Made by a program: the position numbers and the translations under genes | Notes under the pieces: generated by a model | Database searches by the model: none | Told to the model about the DNA's origin: nothing | Seen by the model: the letters and a program-made list of their open reading frames with translations, nothing else | Origin: Ficedula albicollis | Taxonomy: Eukaryota > Chordata > Aves > Passeriformes > Muscicapidae | Assembly (NCBI RefSeq): GCF_000247815.1 | Contig: NC_021677.1 | Span: 61,996,571 to 62,060,570 of the forward strand | DNA length: 64,000 bases | Reading direction: 5' to 3' | In this document: positions 23,029-64,000 of the stretch, piece after piece | How the letters are laid out: each line of letters begins with the position of its first letter | Numbering within the stretch: position 1 is the stretch's first letter

Positions 23029-23549
23029 ATTTTTCTGGATCACCTAAAGGAAACTTGTTTGCATGGACAAAAATGGGGAAAGAGCCATCAGTGTTCCTCT
23101 CTGCCTTGCATTTTGGAGGAGCAGCAGAAGGGATATTTGTTCTGGGACATCCAAGTGAGATGCAGAGAGACCTTCAGCCTGTCCATCCTACTGTAGCTAA
23201 GGGATTGAGTCAGCTCCACATGGATTTGGGGTCTGGTTTGTGTCTCCCCTGCCAGGAAATTTGGGAGAGCAGCTCACTGGTTATGTGCTGCCAGAAGGGC
23301 ATAGAAGGCAGGTAAGAATCCTGCCAAAAATCTGTGCCAGCAGAGTGTGGGGTGAATGTCCTGCTGCAAAGAGAGGCCTGATTTGGGTCCATCAGCACAG
23401 GAGAGCTTGAAGTGACTCCATTAGGAGCATCCTAAATTCTTCTGGTTTAGGAACATCTCCCTAGGGAGTTAAAATTTACCTGCTGAGGGCTCTGCAGGCT
23501 GGGAGAGGATGGAGTGGGATAAAATGACCAGGGAGCAGCAGGGTAGTGT

Positions 23550-23748
23550 ATTTCTGGGAAAATACTGGCACAGGATTCCCAGAGAAGCTGTTGTTACCCC
23601 TGGATCCCTGGAAGTGTCCAAGGCCAGGTTGAGTGGAGCTTGGAGCACCCTGGGACAGTGGAAGGTGTCCCTGCCCGTGGCAGGGGGTTGGAACTTTGTT
23701 TCTTAAGGTCCCTTCCAACCCAAACCATTCTGAGATTCTGTGATGATA
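23550..23748 (+). mobile_element. CR1 3' end
   Basis: Ends TTAAGGTCCCTTCCAACCCA and AACCATTCTGAGATTCTGTG. Confidence 0.9.
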
Positions 23749-23865
23749 TTTGGACAAGACAAAGTGTGGATGTTACATTACTGGCATTAAAGTCCAGGTT
23801 GGTGGTGTTTATCCTGAGTCCAGGGAACCCATGGATGGTGGAGGTGGTACCAGCTGTCTGGGCAG

Positions 23866-23979
23866 TCCAGAATTCCAGTTGGACAGCAACTCATCCTTGT
23901 CTTTGTGGCTCTTAAATCCCAATCCAGAATTCCAGTAGGACAGCAGCTCATCCTTGTCTTTGTGGCTCTTAAATCCCAC
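23866..23979. repeat. 57-bp tandem duplication
   Basis: TCCAGAATTCCAGT starts copies at 23866 and 23923. Both contain CATCCTTGTCTTTGTGGCTC. Confidence 0.93.
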
Positions 23980-24589
23980 CCCCACAACACCCTCCCTTGG
24001 GGAAGCTCAGCTTCCTCAGTGGTGAATCTTGGCAGCTGAGATCTGTGTCAGGGAAAGCAGCTGGGATCAGAGGTGATCCCAGCCCGTGGATTCCACTGCA
24101 GGATTCCCAAGCAAAACTGATGTGACACAATTTATGTCCCCACAAGAGTTTGGGCTGGATGTTTCTGGTGGATTTGGTTTCACTTCAGGTCACCTACAGT
24201 GACCTTAAGCACCTTGCCTGGCTCTGCCTTGGAATTATGACAGTGGAAACATGAACCAGGCCTGGCATTCTGTCAGTGCTGTGCTGGGCTGTCCCTTGTC
24301 CATGGGCTTAAGGTTTCCCAGCAGTGACACAGAGCTGCTTCACACATCCATGGTATTTTCACACATCTCTGGCAATCCTGCAAGTGTCAGTGGTACAGGG
24401 TTCTGGCTGTTTCCAGCCCTTGGCTGTTAATTTTCCATTGATGGGAAAGAGGTGACAGAGGAAATGGCCTAAAAGCTGAATATTCAGCTCTGGGTTGGTG
24501 GGGAGCAGAGGGAAGCTGCTGGGCAGGATGGAGTGATGAGGAGGTGAGAGGACTTGAGCAGGGAAGGGGTGAGCACACATTTTTCACTG

Positions 24590-24915
24590 GACCCCAGAAT
24601 GGTTTGGGTTGGAAGGGACCTTAAAACCCATCTCATTCAAATACCTTCCACTGTCCCAGGCTGCTCCAAACTCTGTCCAACCTGGCCCTGGACACTTCCA
24701 GGGATCCAGGAGTAGCCACAGCTTCCCTGGGAATTCTATTCCAGGGCCTCATCATTCTCCCAGCCAGGAATTCCAGTTATTCCCACTATCCCATCCATCC
24801 CTGCCCTCTGGCAGTGAAGCCATTCCCTGTGTCCTGTCCCTCCATCCCTTGTCCCCAGTCCCTCTCCAGCTCTCCTGGAGCCCCTTTAGGCCCTGCAAGG
24901 GGCTCTGAGCTCTCT
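24590..24915 (-). mobile_element. CR1 fragment
   Basis: Begins GAATGGTTTGGGTTGGAAGG and runs through CTGGAGCCCCTTTAGGCCCT. Confidence 0.9.
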
Positions 24916-25675
24916 TTGGGGCTGGAGTTATGTTTTTAACTGCTGCTCTTCTCTTCCAGGTATAATCCTTTGACATCTTTGAGTCCTTGGAGGTTGCTCC
25001 TCTTCCTTCCTTGACAGTAAGCTCTCCCATTTGACCTGGGCTCATTCCCATGTGCCAGGATTGTGTTTATTTTTCCATCCTGCTGTAGCCAAGTTTGTCA
25101 TTTAATAAACATCACCCCCCCAGCCTTATCCCTGTCCCCTCTGTCAGCCAGGGCAACAGATGGGAGGGCACGGGACCAGAAATGCCTGACACTGCCCAAA
25201 GCTGGAAAGGAGACAACTGGAGATTTTGAGATGAAAAGAAAAAAATTAATTTATTTCCAGCTCTGTTGTGCCTTCAGGCCTGATCCAAACCCCTGAGCTC
25301 CTGGAGAGGGAGCCTGTGAAGGCTGAGTGTGCCTGTCAGTAACTCCTGACTCCTGGAGCATGGCAGAGGATCTTTCTCTGCTTGTTTTTGGAGTGTTTGA
25401 GCTTGGGCTGATCCCAGGGCAGCCTCTGCCAGGGTGTTGGAGGGAGTGACAGCCCATGGACACAGGGGTGTTTGTTGAGGGAAGCAGCTGCAGCTCCTGA
25501 TGCAAATTCTGCATGGATTCAGTCCCAGCTTTGTCCCTTTGTTGAGCAGGGAGCAGCCACACTCCAGCAGCACAGAGCAACCCCTGAGGAGCTGGCTGGG
25601 AAGGAATGGAGTGGGAAGAAAGTGGCTTCTCATCCTTTAACCTCCTCACATCATCTGCCACAGCCTGAAATGAGC

Positions 25676-25742
25676 AGAATCCCAAAATCCCAGATTGGTT
25701 TCGGTTGGGAGGAACCTTAAAGATCATCTTGTTCCACCCCAG
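25676..25742 (-). mobile_element. CR1 3' end, short
   Basis: GATTGGTTTCGGTTGGGAGG, then AACCTTAAAGATCATCTTGT. Confidence 0.8.
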
Positions 25743-26743
25743 GGGCACTTCCCACCAAAATCAAACTCACACTTAATAAATGTATTCTATGGGAAAGTCA
25801 AGGTGGCTGCTAAGAAGTGGCAAAATCAGTAGCCAGGAGCAGAAAAAAATTTACAGAATTCTTGTCTGACTTATTGCTATGCATATTTTAGGTCAAGGGT
25901 AATCAGATTTTTTAATTAATCCTTTAAAGGTTAAATTGTGTAGAATGTCTGATCACAGAGTAAAGAAAAAAACCCAGCAGTATATATAAAAATAGCATCT
26001 CTATAAGTTACATAAATCCTTATAAATATAAGAGAGAAATCAGTTATTCTATAAAAAAAATAATTCAGAACATGTGTTCCTGAAGCACCAGCAGAACATC
26101 CTCACGCTAAGGACTTCAGCTAGAAAATCTTTATAAATATACCTGCAAAATTCCTCCTCACCCTGTCCAGAAACAGGTGTCAGAAGATGCACATTTCTAT
26201 TTTGCACTGCAACAGGAGCTCTCCTGTTTGAATCTCAAATTTGGTTTTTGGCAAGCACAGCATGTCCCATCCCTTTGCAAACACCTTTCAGGGCCACATA
26301 AATTTTATTGGCATCCTTGAAGCTTTTGAGCAGGAATTGAGACAGTTTGGGTGGGGGTTTGTGGATGGTGCTGTCACTGCTTTGCTGCCTGTGCATGGAA
26401 TTTTTTTGTTTAACTCAAAAGAAATAAAGAGGAGGGAGGAAATCCAGCCCTGAGCTGAAAGCACTGAGGGTCTGTGCACTTGATGCCACTCAGAGGCAAG
26501 AGAGTGGCCTCTGCTGTCCTGAGTTGTCTGACTCACCTGTGGATTGAGTGACTAATTCATAATATCCTCAAGATGTTTGTGTCATATTAATAGCAATTTC
26601 CACAGTTGGAAATTATAGTCATGTAACAGAGACTAAAACAGAGAAACAGTCATGTATGTGTTTGTGTGTTTTTATGTATTATAATTTTTTTTTCATTTTT
26701 TCCTCCAGTTGTGGCTCTCCTGTGCCTGTAGCTGGGAACAGCC

Positions 26744-55940
<29,197 letters not shown>

Positions 55941-56784
55941 GAGGTGTGGGGCTGCCCTGGAAAACCTCACACTTTGCCAGCCTTTTCTGCAGGGAGAGAA
56001 GAGGTTTCAGCTGTCAGGGAGTGCTAAGGGAAAGGCCACTCCCTGCTGCAGAGTGCTGGGGGCTTCTGATGCCAGGAACGTGTCTGCACATCCCTCCTGC
56101 TGTTCCCTGGCTGCTTGTTCTCGAGCAACAAGCTACACTGGGAAAGACAAATCTGCTCTGTAGATTCCCCAAGTCTCAGAGTCACTTCAGCACCCCTGAG
56201 CAGGAAGGGGTGAGTGATCCCAAGATAAAAAGCCCATTTCTCTCCTCCCTGGTTGCAGGAGAAGCTCTGCTGATGTGTGACAGAAAATCCTGCAATTCCA
56301 TCTGCACTGGAGTCAGCATTCCACCACTCCAGGGCTGCTCCAACCAGCCCCCAGTTGTGTTACACCTGACTTGTGACCCGAATTCAGGGGGAAGAGGGAG
56401 GATCTGATGGAAGCAGATTTATTCCAGAGGCCAGAGCTCAGGTCACACAACAGTCCTGAATAGCTGGGACAAAACTCTGCCAGCAAATCCCGAGGGTGGG
56501 CAGGTTGGGAGATGGCTTTCCTCACTGCTGGCATTTTCTTGGGCACAAGCCCAGGGGGTTATTTGCAGCCTCCATTTGTCTTTGCTCTCAGTGACAGCAG
56601 TGAGGTTGGTGCCTCCTGAGCTGGGAGTGGTGCAGGGAGCAAGGTCTGAGTGCTGTGGAAGAAGAGAAGAAGGGCAAGGCTGGACTCTTCCAAGGTGGGA
56701 TGGAGCTGCTTCACATCCAAAACTTAACTGGGGAGATGCAAAGCCTAAGGAAGTGGATTTCCAGCCTCTGCACATCTGGGGACA

Positions 56785-56862
56785 AGAAATGGCTGGGGGT
56801 TGAAACTAGATAGTTTTTAAGGTCCCTTCCAACCCAAAGCATTCTAGGATTCCATGATCTTC
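56785..56862 (+). mobile_element. CR1 3' end, short
   Basis: TTTTTAAGGTCCCTTCCAAC, then CCAAAGCATTCTAGGATTCC. Confidence 0.85.
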
Positions 56863-57149
56863 CCACTCCCTTCAATGAACATCTTCCTTCCACAGCACTG
56901 CTGGGTGTCAGATCCTCCTCCTACCCCTTAGGGCTCTGGAGTTACTGGGAAGAGATAAACATGCTGGTAAGGGACAGCTGAGAGCATTGCAAACTCTCTG
57001 TTTCTCATTCTGCAAGCAGCACACATGGCTGTGAGACTTCTGAAATATCCAGAAATAGATCATTATTCCCGGGCTCTCCTGGAAGCCCTTAATTGAGAGA
57101 GACCGTTTTTGGACTGAAGGCTTTGAGCCAAAATGTATGTATTTAAAGG

Positions 57150-57155
57150 AATAAA
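57150..57155 (+). terminator. Candidate TXNDC16 polyA signal (proximal)
   Basis: AATAAA in TTTAAAGGAATAAAGTGCAG, the first intact signal after the stop codon. Confidence 0.5.
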
Positions 57156-57309
57156 GTGCAGCCTGCTGATCAAAGGCATTATTCCCAAGGGAAGGGTGTG
57201 AGCAGATCCTTCGTGTGTTCCCGTCATTGCTCCGTCAGGTCCTTATATTGCTGAATTCCATAAGCTCTACATTGCTCATTTCCCATCCTGCCCCTGATCA
57301 TCAGCATCA

Positions 57310-57535
57310 AATCCCAGAATGGGTTGGCTTGGAAGGGACCTTAAAGCTCATCCCATCTCATCCCATCCCTGCCATGGGCAGGGACACCTTCCACTATCCC
57401 AGGTTGCTCCAAACCCCATCCCACCTGGTCTTGGGCACTCCCAGGGATTTGGGGCAGCCACAGCTTCTCTGGGCACCCTGTGCCAGGACCTCACCACCCT
57501 CACAGCCAAAAATCTTCCAATTATCCCATTCCCTC
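57310..57535 (-). mobile_element. CR1 fragment
   Basis: GAATGGGTTGGCTTGGAAGG to AGCCACAGCTTCTCTGGGCA. Confidence 0.88.
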
Positions 57536-58354
57536 TGACAGTTTGAAGTGCAATAATTGGGTTTTTCATTTCATCCAGTAAGCTCCTCTGCATCTCTTTT
57601 GGGTGGTGGGAGCAGGAGGCCTGTGGTGGGTGCCCCCCATCAGCAGGATCCTTCCCCTGCTCAGGGTTTGTGGAAGACAAGGAGCATTCCCATGTCCCCT
57701 CTCTTATCCACGTGTCCTTTTCCAGGCACAGCCCTTCTCCCGTGCTGGGCTGGGGCAGGAGCTTGTCACTAGGGGTCAGTGCCACATCTCCATTGTGCCT
57801 TCACAAATCCCTGCCTCTCCCAGTGCTGCTGGACTGAGGCTGGAACATCACCAGCAGAGTGCTGGAGGTCAGGAGCAGCTTCCCAGTGGGATCCTGCTGG
57901 CTTCATCCCCATCATCACCAGTGGGATCCATCAGCTCCAGCCTCCCAGAGCTTTGGGCTGAGTCCACTTTGCTGGTGCCAGTGCAGAGACTTGGGGAGAG
58001 ATGTGGTTCTCCATGTCCCATCACTGCCAGAACCCAGCTGTGGGTTTGCTCTGGATGCAGGTCATGGCCCTGGACCACATCAGGTGGCTTTGGGTTTCTT
58101 GGGGTTTTATTTTTCAATACAAAATGTCTTTTCCACCGTGTAGCCCAAAATCCGTGGAGGCAGAAATGTGCCAGGTTATGTATGGAGAGGGGGAAAACAT
58201 TAGGGATTCTGAGGGCAGTTTGATGGGGGTTTGCATCCCAAAGTTTCCTCTTCCATCAGAGGAAATGCTCCAGCACTTGGCTGTTTCCAACAACTCCAGC
58301 TCTGAGGGCAGAGCAGGGCAGAAAGAAACACTCTGAGGGTGTTTATGGAATCGA

Positions 58355-58470
58355 TCACAGAGTGGTTTGGGTTGGAAGGGACCTTTAAAGGGCATCCAGT
58401 CCAACCCTGCCATGGGCAGGGACACCTTCCACTGGACAAGGCCACTCCAAATCCCATCCCGCATGGCCTG
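58355..58470 (-). mobile_element. CR1 3' end
   Basis: AGTGGTTTGGGTTGGAAGGG, then CATCCAGTCCAACCCTGCCA. Confidence 0.87.
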
Positions 58471-58640
58471 GAGTTACAGCCTGGGGTGAGGAGTGAGGCA
58501 GAGGAGGCAGAGCTCGTGTTCTGGGGGCAGCTGTGAGGGGGGCCACTCCAAATCCCATCCAGCATGGCCTGGAGTTACAGCCTGGGGTGAGGAGTGAGGC
58601 AGAGGAGGCAGAGCTCGTGTTCTGGGGGCAGCTGTGAGGG
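58440..58640. repeat. 101-bp tandem duplication at the end of a CR1 fragment
   Basis: GGCCACTCCAAATCCCATCC starts copies at 58440 and 58541. Each runs to GGGGCAGCTGTGAGGGG. Confidence 0.94.
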
Positions 58641-58784
58641 GCAGAGTGATTCCCAGGAGGCTGGAGGAGCAGAATCTGTCCTGCACACTGAAGATCTTCA
58701 ACCTCCCTGTGTCAATGCTGCTGCTCAAGTGATGTGAGATCACCTCCACAGTGATGTTATCAGCTCCCTCTTCAACCGTTTAAC

Positions 58785-58790
58785 AATAAA
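58785..58790 (+). terminator. Candidate TXNDC16 polyA signal (distal)
   Basis: AATAAA in TTTAACAATAAAAGTTGTGT, with GT-rich sequence immediately downstream. Confidence 0.4.
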
Positions 58791-59071
58791 AGTTGTGTTT
58801 GTCTGGATAAACCAAAACCACAGCTCTGCCTCCCTCGGGGGTGCAGGCTCAGCTGAAGATTTCCTGGCTGATATGGATCAACTGTGGCTTCAAACCTGGT
58901 GGGACTTCATTTCAGTGGACATTTGGATGTGCTTCAGGAGCCTTTTGGGGGTATTTTAATTATCAGAAGATGAAACAAAGATACACACACGCCCAAAAAA
59001 GGATTATGTGCTTGTCCTGAAAGCAAAACAATTTATTGTCCAAAACAACAGGAAATTCTTTGTGCACTCCT

Positions 59072-59372
59072 TGTTGGCCCCTTCCAACTCAGGATATTCT
59101 GTGATTCTCTGGTGTGTCCCTATTCTTAAGGAATAACACAAAGCCAGGCTGGCAGCAGTGCTCACTACAGGGCAGAGGAAATATTAAAAGTGTCTGTTGT
59201 GTTTTCCATGTTTAAAAGCTTTTAGAGGGAGTGCTCTCGAAACCGTGGGACATTGGAAGCAATCACAGAATTTCTTCCAAGTTTTTCACCCTTTGAGCAG
59301 AACCAGGGTGGTTGTCTTGGAATTTTCCTAATTGGCTGCGAATTTCCGAATTCCCAGCCCATCCTGGACCAC
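59072..59372 (+). repeat. Inverted repeat, left arm
   Basis: About 300 bases whose reverse complement recurs at 60873-61178, including CCTTGTTGGCCCCTTCCAAC, TGTTTAAAAGCTTTTAG-like text and AGCAGAACCAGGGTGGTTGT. A CR1 3' end in plus orientation lies at its outer edge (59080-59120). Confidence 0.9.
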
Positions 59373-60872
59373 TGATGGGTAGCCACAGTCCCTCCTGGCA
59401 AACCTCATTCCATGGCCAGGCTCTGGTCTGGGATACAGCTGCAGGATGGCAGAAGAGGCAGGACAGGATGTGATCCCCGGGAGGGAGATGCTGCCAGGCA
59501 GGAGCAGAGCCCCGGGAAGGACAGATCTGCCTGGACAGATTCCAGCAGCGCTGCCAGGATGTGGAGCAGGACAAGACCTGGTGAGCTGGCTCATGTCCCC
59601 TGGGCTGGGTGGGGACAGTGACAACCAATGCAATCCATCCTGGTGCCCTGGATGTGTTCCCTGTGCCCTTGGCATCGCCTGAGGGGATGGGGAAGGATCC
59701 CGCAGCTGCGTGGTGTGTCCATCATTGCCAGCGTGTCCCCACCCCAGCGTGTCCCCACCCCTCCCAAACCAGCTCCCGAGCCCACACAACGCCCCTGCTG
59801 CCTGTCAAACAGGGACAGTCTGGGGACAGACAGACAGATGTTGGTCCAGGGGTGGGATGGGAAGAGGTTGATGCCATAAGGCAGAGTTGAGGAGCTGTGC
59901 TGGGGAAGGGGGGTGCAGTGCAGGATGGAGCTGGATGTGAGGTAAGGGGTGGTGGCTGGGCAGGGTGGGGCTCCTCACGACATACGGTGGCTCTTCCACC
60001 TGGCACTTCCATTGCTAAAAATACAAATGGCCCAGGAAAGTACCCCCAGCCCCCAAGCTGTTGCTTGCAGGGTGGCCAGGATGGGGTCTCCATCCCTTCT
60101 GGGGGATGGACAGGGTGTTGGGTCTGGAGGACACCACTGGCTGCATCCTCCTGGGTGGGGATTGGGATGGAGCTGGGAGGATCAATCCAAACCAGCTCCT
60201 CATAGAACACCTTCTGTCTGTATTTTCTCTTCCCACAGGTGTGCTCCACCTCCAGCCTGTCCTGGTACTGCACTCACAGCTCTGTTCTCCTGCTCCATTC
60301 CCCAACCAGGTCCACGCAGGGTCCTCACTGTGCAGGCTGAAGTCCAAGTCCAGGCTGGAGGAGCAGCACCCACCACGGACCGTCCCACAATAATCCCTTC
60401 CCAGTGCCTTTCCCAGGAGCCCCCAGGGTTCTGTGGGGCCCTGGGGGGAGCAGAGGTGGCAGGTCCCCTTTGGGACATTGTTGCTCATTGTCCATTGTTC
60501 CCTCTTGGCTGCCTGGGAGCGATAAGTGGGGAGAGGGCAGCGCTGGGTTCCTGCTCCCGACAGGTTATTTCCCGACCTCTCCTTAGGTAAACTCAGCCCT
60601 TCACCTCCCTGAGAGTTTGCTTTGCTCTCCCTCACCCCTCCAGCACGGCGTGGGGCCCAGGAGAGCAGCCTGCCTCTATTAATAGCCCATGGAATTGCCA
60701 AATCCCTCCTGTGTGTTGAAAGAGTGGCTGCAAGGCCATGATTCAGCTCCGTGGTAACGCACGGGACGGTTCCCCAGCGTGGCTGTGGTGGGAGAGCTCC
60801 CAGCTCTGCCCCAGCCCTGCAGGGCAAGCTGGGCTCTCCAGTGGGGAGATGGGAATCCAGGATGGGCTCCAG

Positions 60873-61178
60873 GATGGGCTAGGAAATTGGAAATTCACAG
60901 CCAGTAAGGAAAATTCCAAGACAACCACCCTGGTTCTGCTCAAAGGGTGAAAAACTTGGAAGAAATTCTGTGATTGCTTCCAATGTCCCACGGTTTTGAG
61001 AGCACTCCTACTAAAAGCTTTTAAACATGGAAAACACCACAGACACTTTTAACATTCCCTCTGCCCTGTAGTGAGCACTGCTGCCAGCCTGGCTTTGTGT
61101 TATTCCTTAAAGATGGGGACACACCAGAGAATCACAGAATATCCCGAGTTGGAAGGGCCAACAAGGAGTGCACAAAGA
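60873..61178 (-). repeat. Inverted repeat, right arm
   Basis: Reverse-complement partner of 59072-59372, with small indels (for example AGAGCACTCC versus GGGAGTGCTCT). The outer edge again carries the CR1 end. Confidence 0.9.
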
Positions 61179-61367
61179 GGGGAGATGGGGAAGAGCCCAT
61201 CAGATGGGATTTCTTGGCTTGCTGGCAACACAAATGGTTCCATTGCTAAACTCAGTGGTGTTCTCTGCATTGGCCACTGCCCCAGCTCTGACACACTCTG
61301 CACATGAGCCCACAAAGAGTAAAATCCAGGAGCCTCAGAGAGGGCAAAGCCATGGAACAATGGAGTC

Positions 61368-61625
61368 CTGGAACCACTGATGTTGGAAAAGTCCTCTAAG
61401 ATCATAGAGTCCAACCATTCCCCCAGCACTGCAAAGTCCCACCAAATCCTGTCCCCAAGTGTGTCCACACAGCTTTTAAATCCCTCCAGGGATGGTGGCT
61501 CCACCACTGCCATGGGCAGCTCTCCCAGTGCTTGGCAACCCTTTCCATGAATAAATTTTCCCTGACAGCCAATCTAAACCTTTTCTGGAGCAACCTGAGG
61601 CTGTTTTTTCTTGTCCCCAGGGCTG
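61368..61625 (-). mobile_element. CR1 fragment
   Basis: CACTGATGTTGGAAAAGTCC, then CCAACCATTCCCCCAGCACT and TTCCCTGACAGCCAATCTAA. Confidence 0.88.
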
Positions 61626-64000
61626 AAGCAGGCTCTTGGGGTTGAAATCCCTGGTGTCCCTATCCCAGCTTTGCTCCATGAGCCGTCCTGCCTGGAGGAG
61701 AAGGCAGAGCAGAACCTCTGTGCAGTGCATGGAGCATCACCTCAGGCTCCTGCTGAGTTTGAAGTCTTGGAGTCTCCTTAAGTTGGGTTTGTGAGTGATC
61801 CAGGTTGGGGAGTGGGAGCTTTGCAGGGCTGAGGTGACTCCCTGTGGATCCTGGACCTGCTGTGGGCACACAGGTGGGAGAAGGGGAGAGGTGGGATCCT
61901 GGATTGGGAAGTACAAGAGATGCTGCAGCTGGGGGAGTTCAGCTTAGCGCAGCAGGGAGCAGGCAGGGAGCCCCAGCTGTGAGCAGAGGCAGGCACCAAC
62001 ACCAAAGCAAATATTTGGAAAGGCAGTTGCTGCCCAAAAATAGCTGGAAAAGCTTTCAGGAGCAAAGCTGGAACAGTGTCTGTGGGCAGCAGCCAGAGTC
62101 CCCCAGCCCAGGGCAGCTCCCAGACACAGGGGGCAGAGATGGGAAAGGGGAATGACAAACATCTGTTCATTAATCACCCTTCCTATGGCAGTGGGGAGAT
62201 TTTGGAGACATCCCACCCCATGGACCTGGACTGTGGGGCTTCTTTTGGAGACATCCCACCCCATGGACCTGGAAGCTGAAAAGTAGCATAATCCTCCTTG
62301 TCAATACAGGGATGCTGAAATGTGGGTACCAGCATCCAGATAATCTCATTTGCTCCCAGAAATCAGCACCTTTGGATTCAAAGGGACTGTGTGTTTTTGG
62401 AGGGCACAAGGTGACAGAGGGATGGAGCAGATTCCCCACTCCAGACACCCAGCTTAGAGCTCAGAAACCTCAGAGCTGGGTGTGAATCCAAGCAGGCAGC
62501 AGGGCCAGGCACCAGGAATATCTGGGTGGGATTCCTTGCCAGGCAAATGTGTCCAGAGTCAAATCCTGCCTCTTCCTGAACCGTCCCTGGACTCCTGCAT
62601 TTCCCTCCTGCTGAACCCAGTGTGTCTCCCCGAATCCCTATACACTGCCCAGGAAGGGCACAGCCCCAAAAGGACACATGGTGTGTGACAAAACCCATCT
62701 CCAGGTGTTGGGGATGGGCTGAGAGCACAACCAGGGCAGGAACGACTGCTTTGAGTCACTTGGCCGCTGTGCCCTCCTGGGTCCCACCCTGGTGACACTC
62801 ATCCTTCCTTCTCCTTTCAAGAAAAGCATGAAAAAGATGAGCTGGCAACTCTGCCACACCATCCTCAGGAACTCTGGCTCCCGAGGGACAAATCCCAGCA
62901 GCTCCAGGGCTCTTGCCTCTCCTGCAGCCCCTTGCTCTTCCCCTCGGGCTGGGGAGGAGGCAGCAGTGAGGCTCCACAGGCTCCAGGTGCAGGCAGGATC
63001 CTGTTTCATTCCTTCTCTTCTCTGAGGCCAGACTGAGCTCCTCACCAGAGTCTTCCCTTCCAGGGATGCACTCAAAGTGCTTTTGGAGCTTAATTAAGTG
63101 CTGGCTTAATTATAGGGCTGGCTGTGACGTTCCTGTGTCCCTGCATCCCACCTGGCAGTGCTCCATGTTCCCACTCATCCCCGTCCCTGGGGCATCAGCA
63201 AAACCCAAAATCCATAAATAAACAGCCACCAAAACCCAACCTGTCTGTTTATCCTCACTCCATGATTTCCAGTGGTGTTGGAGGCAGGAGCTGGGAATGT
63301 CTGGGGCATGATGCTGCAGCCCTGGGTTGTTGGATGTTGGGAGATTGGTCCCAAAAGGTTTGAAGGTCCCAGCATTGCCTCCTGTGTGGCACCACCACCA
63401 TCCCCAAAGACACCAGGGTGGCCATCCTGGGTGGCACCTGCAGCAGGGACCCCCAGGGTGAGGGTGGCATCCAGCCTTCTTGTCCATCCAGAGGGACAGC
63501 CAGTCCTTTCTCCCAGTTTGGAATTGGTGTGTGCAGCTTTCTGCACTTGGGGCAGAAAATCCTGCTCTGGGTATCTCTCTCAGGGATGGGATTCCCAGCA
63601 GGGACTGTCCCCACTGCTGGGAGTGGGCAAACAGGGATCTCTCTCCCTGGCAGCAAAGCAGCTGAGGAGAAAGCCATGGAGAGTGAAATGGGAGGGTGGG
63701 AATGTGATTCAGGCTGTGTCACTCCAGGGCTGCCCTGGCTGGAGGAAATCCCTCTTTGATTCATGGCCTGGGAAGTGCTGTGGCTTTTTGGGACCGCGGT
63801 GACCCGGCGATGCCACCCCACAGCAGAGGGCTCTGGGTGATGGGACACTGCCAGTGCCAGTGTCACCCCCACTGGGGCAGCCTGGCCGTGGAGGATGCAG
63901 GAACATTCCAGGGATGACACACAGCTCACCAAAATGCTGCTGGGCTGAGTAAGAGGAAAGCTGGAATTTTCCCCAGCAGGGATTTCTCTCTTCCGTTCTC

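Larger units (their letters stand above)
21557..26708 (+). other. TXNDC16 5' intron (if the first exon ends at 21556)
   Basis: No coding exon supported. Holds CR1 pieces, the 283- and 57-bp duplications and an AT-rich stretch at 25750-26110. Confidence 0.5.
55941..58810 (+). other. TXNDC16: TXNDC16 3' UTR and flank
   Basis: No ORF supported. AATAAA occurs at 57150-57155 (about 1.2 kb after the stop) and at 58785-58790, the latter followed by a GT-rich stretch. The first is the more likely 3' end; CR1 inserts lie between them. Confidence 0.5.
58811..64000. other. Distal intergenic region, no gene recognised
   Basis: Inverted repeat with GC-rich spacer, CR1 fragments and short direct repeats (16 bp twice near 59737; about 44 bp twice at 62190-62275). 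Long minus-strand open frames at 59722-60273 and 60015-60827 overlap each other, lack recognisable motifs and lie in GC-rich DNA. Confidence 0.6.

Noticed and set aside
61844..62170. Overlapping 100-130-residue open frames
   Set aside because: No motif, no splice context, open on both strands as expected in GC-rich DNA.
58811..64000. PTGER2 expected from synteny
   Set aside because: No prostaglandin-receptor motif found on either strand; probably lies beyond the right edge.

Overview
The window is nuclear DNA from a bird, probably a passerine. I infer this from the very dense short 3' ends of CR1 LINEs (more than 35 fragments in both orientations), the compact introns, the many short tandem duplications, and three vertebrate genes in an order that, from memory, matches human chromosome 14q22: ERO1A, GPR137C, TXNDC16. 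No prokaryotic feature, CRISPR array, tRNA or rRNA was seen.

Layout. (1) 1-1275: the last two coding exons and the 3' UTR of ERO1A, plus strand, with a duplicated polyadenylation signal. (2) About 2240-19600: GPR137C on the minus strand, seven coding exons, 381 codons. Its 3' UTR region carries a 1.22-kb tandem duplication and its first intron a 38-bp minisatellite with a 152-bp higher-order unit. (3) 19600-21556: a GC-rich divergent promoter region between GPR137C and TXNDC16, interrupted by 1029 uninterrupted G residues (probably an assembly artefact) and by a roughly 40-bp GC-rich minisatellite. (4) About 21556-57170 (or 58800): TXNDC16 on the plus strand, 19 coding exons that join in frame into 838 codons. 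All junctions were checked for phase. (5) About 58.8-64 kb: no gene recognised; it contains a roughly 300-bp inverted repeat with a 1.5-kb spacer and CR1 fragments. From synteny, PTGER2 would be expected beyond the right edge.

Function. ERO1A is the ER oxidase that recharges protein disulfide isomerase. TXNDC16 is a luminal protein with several thioredoxin-like folds that lacks the CxxC active site. GPR137C is a multi-pass membrane protein of the lysosomal GPR137 family. ERO1A and GPR137C are convergent; GPR137C and TXNDC16 are divergent.

The most unusual content is structural rather than a new gene system: three pure poly-G tracts (1029, 463 and 69 bp), a high density of recent tandem duplications, and two of those duplications copying a 3' splice site together with part of its exon (GPR137C exon 7 and TXNDC16 exon 16). 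I did not find convincing evidence of an undescribed biological system.
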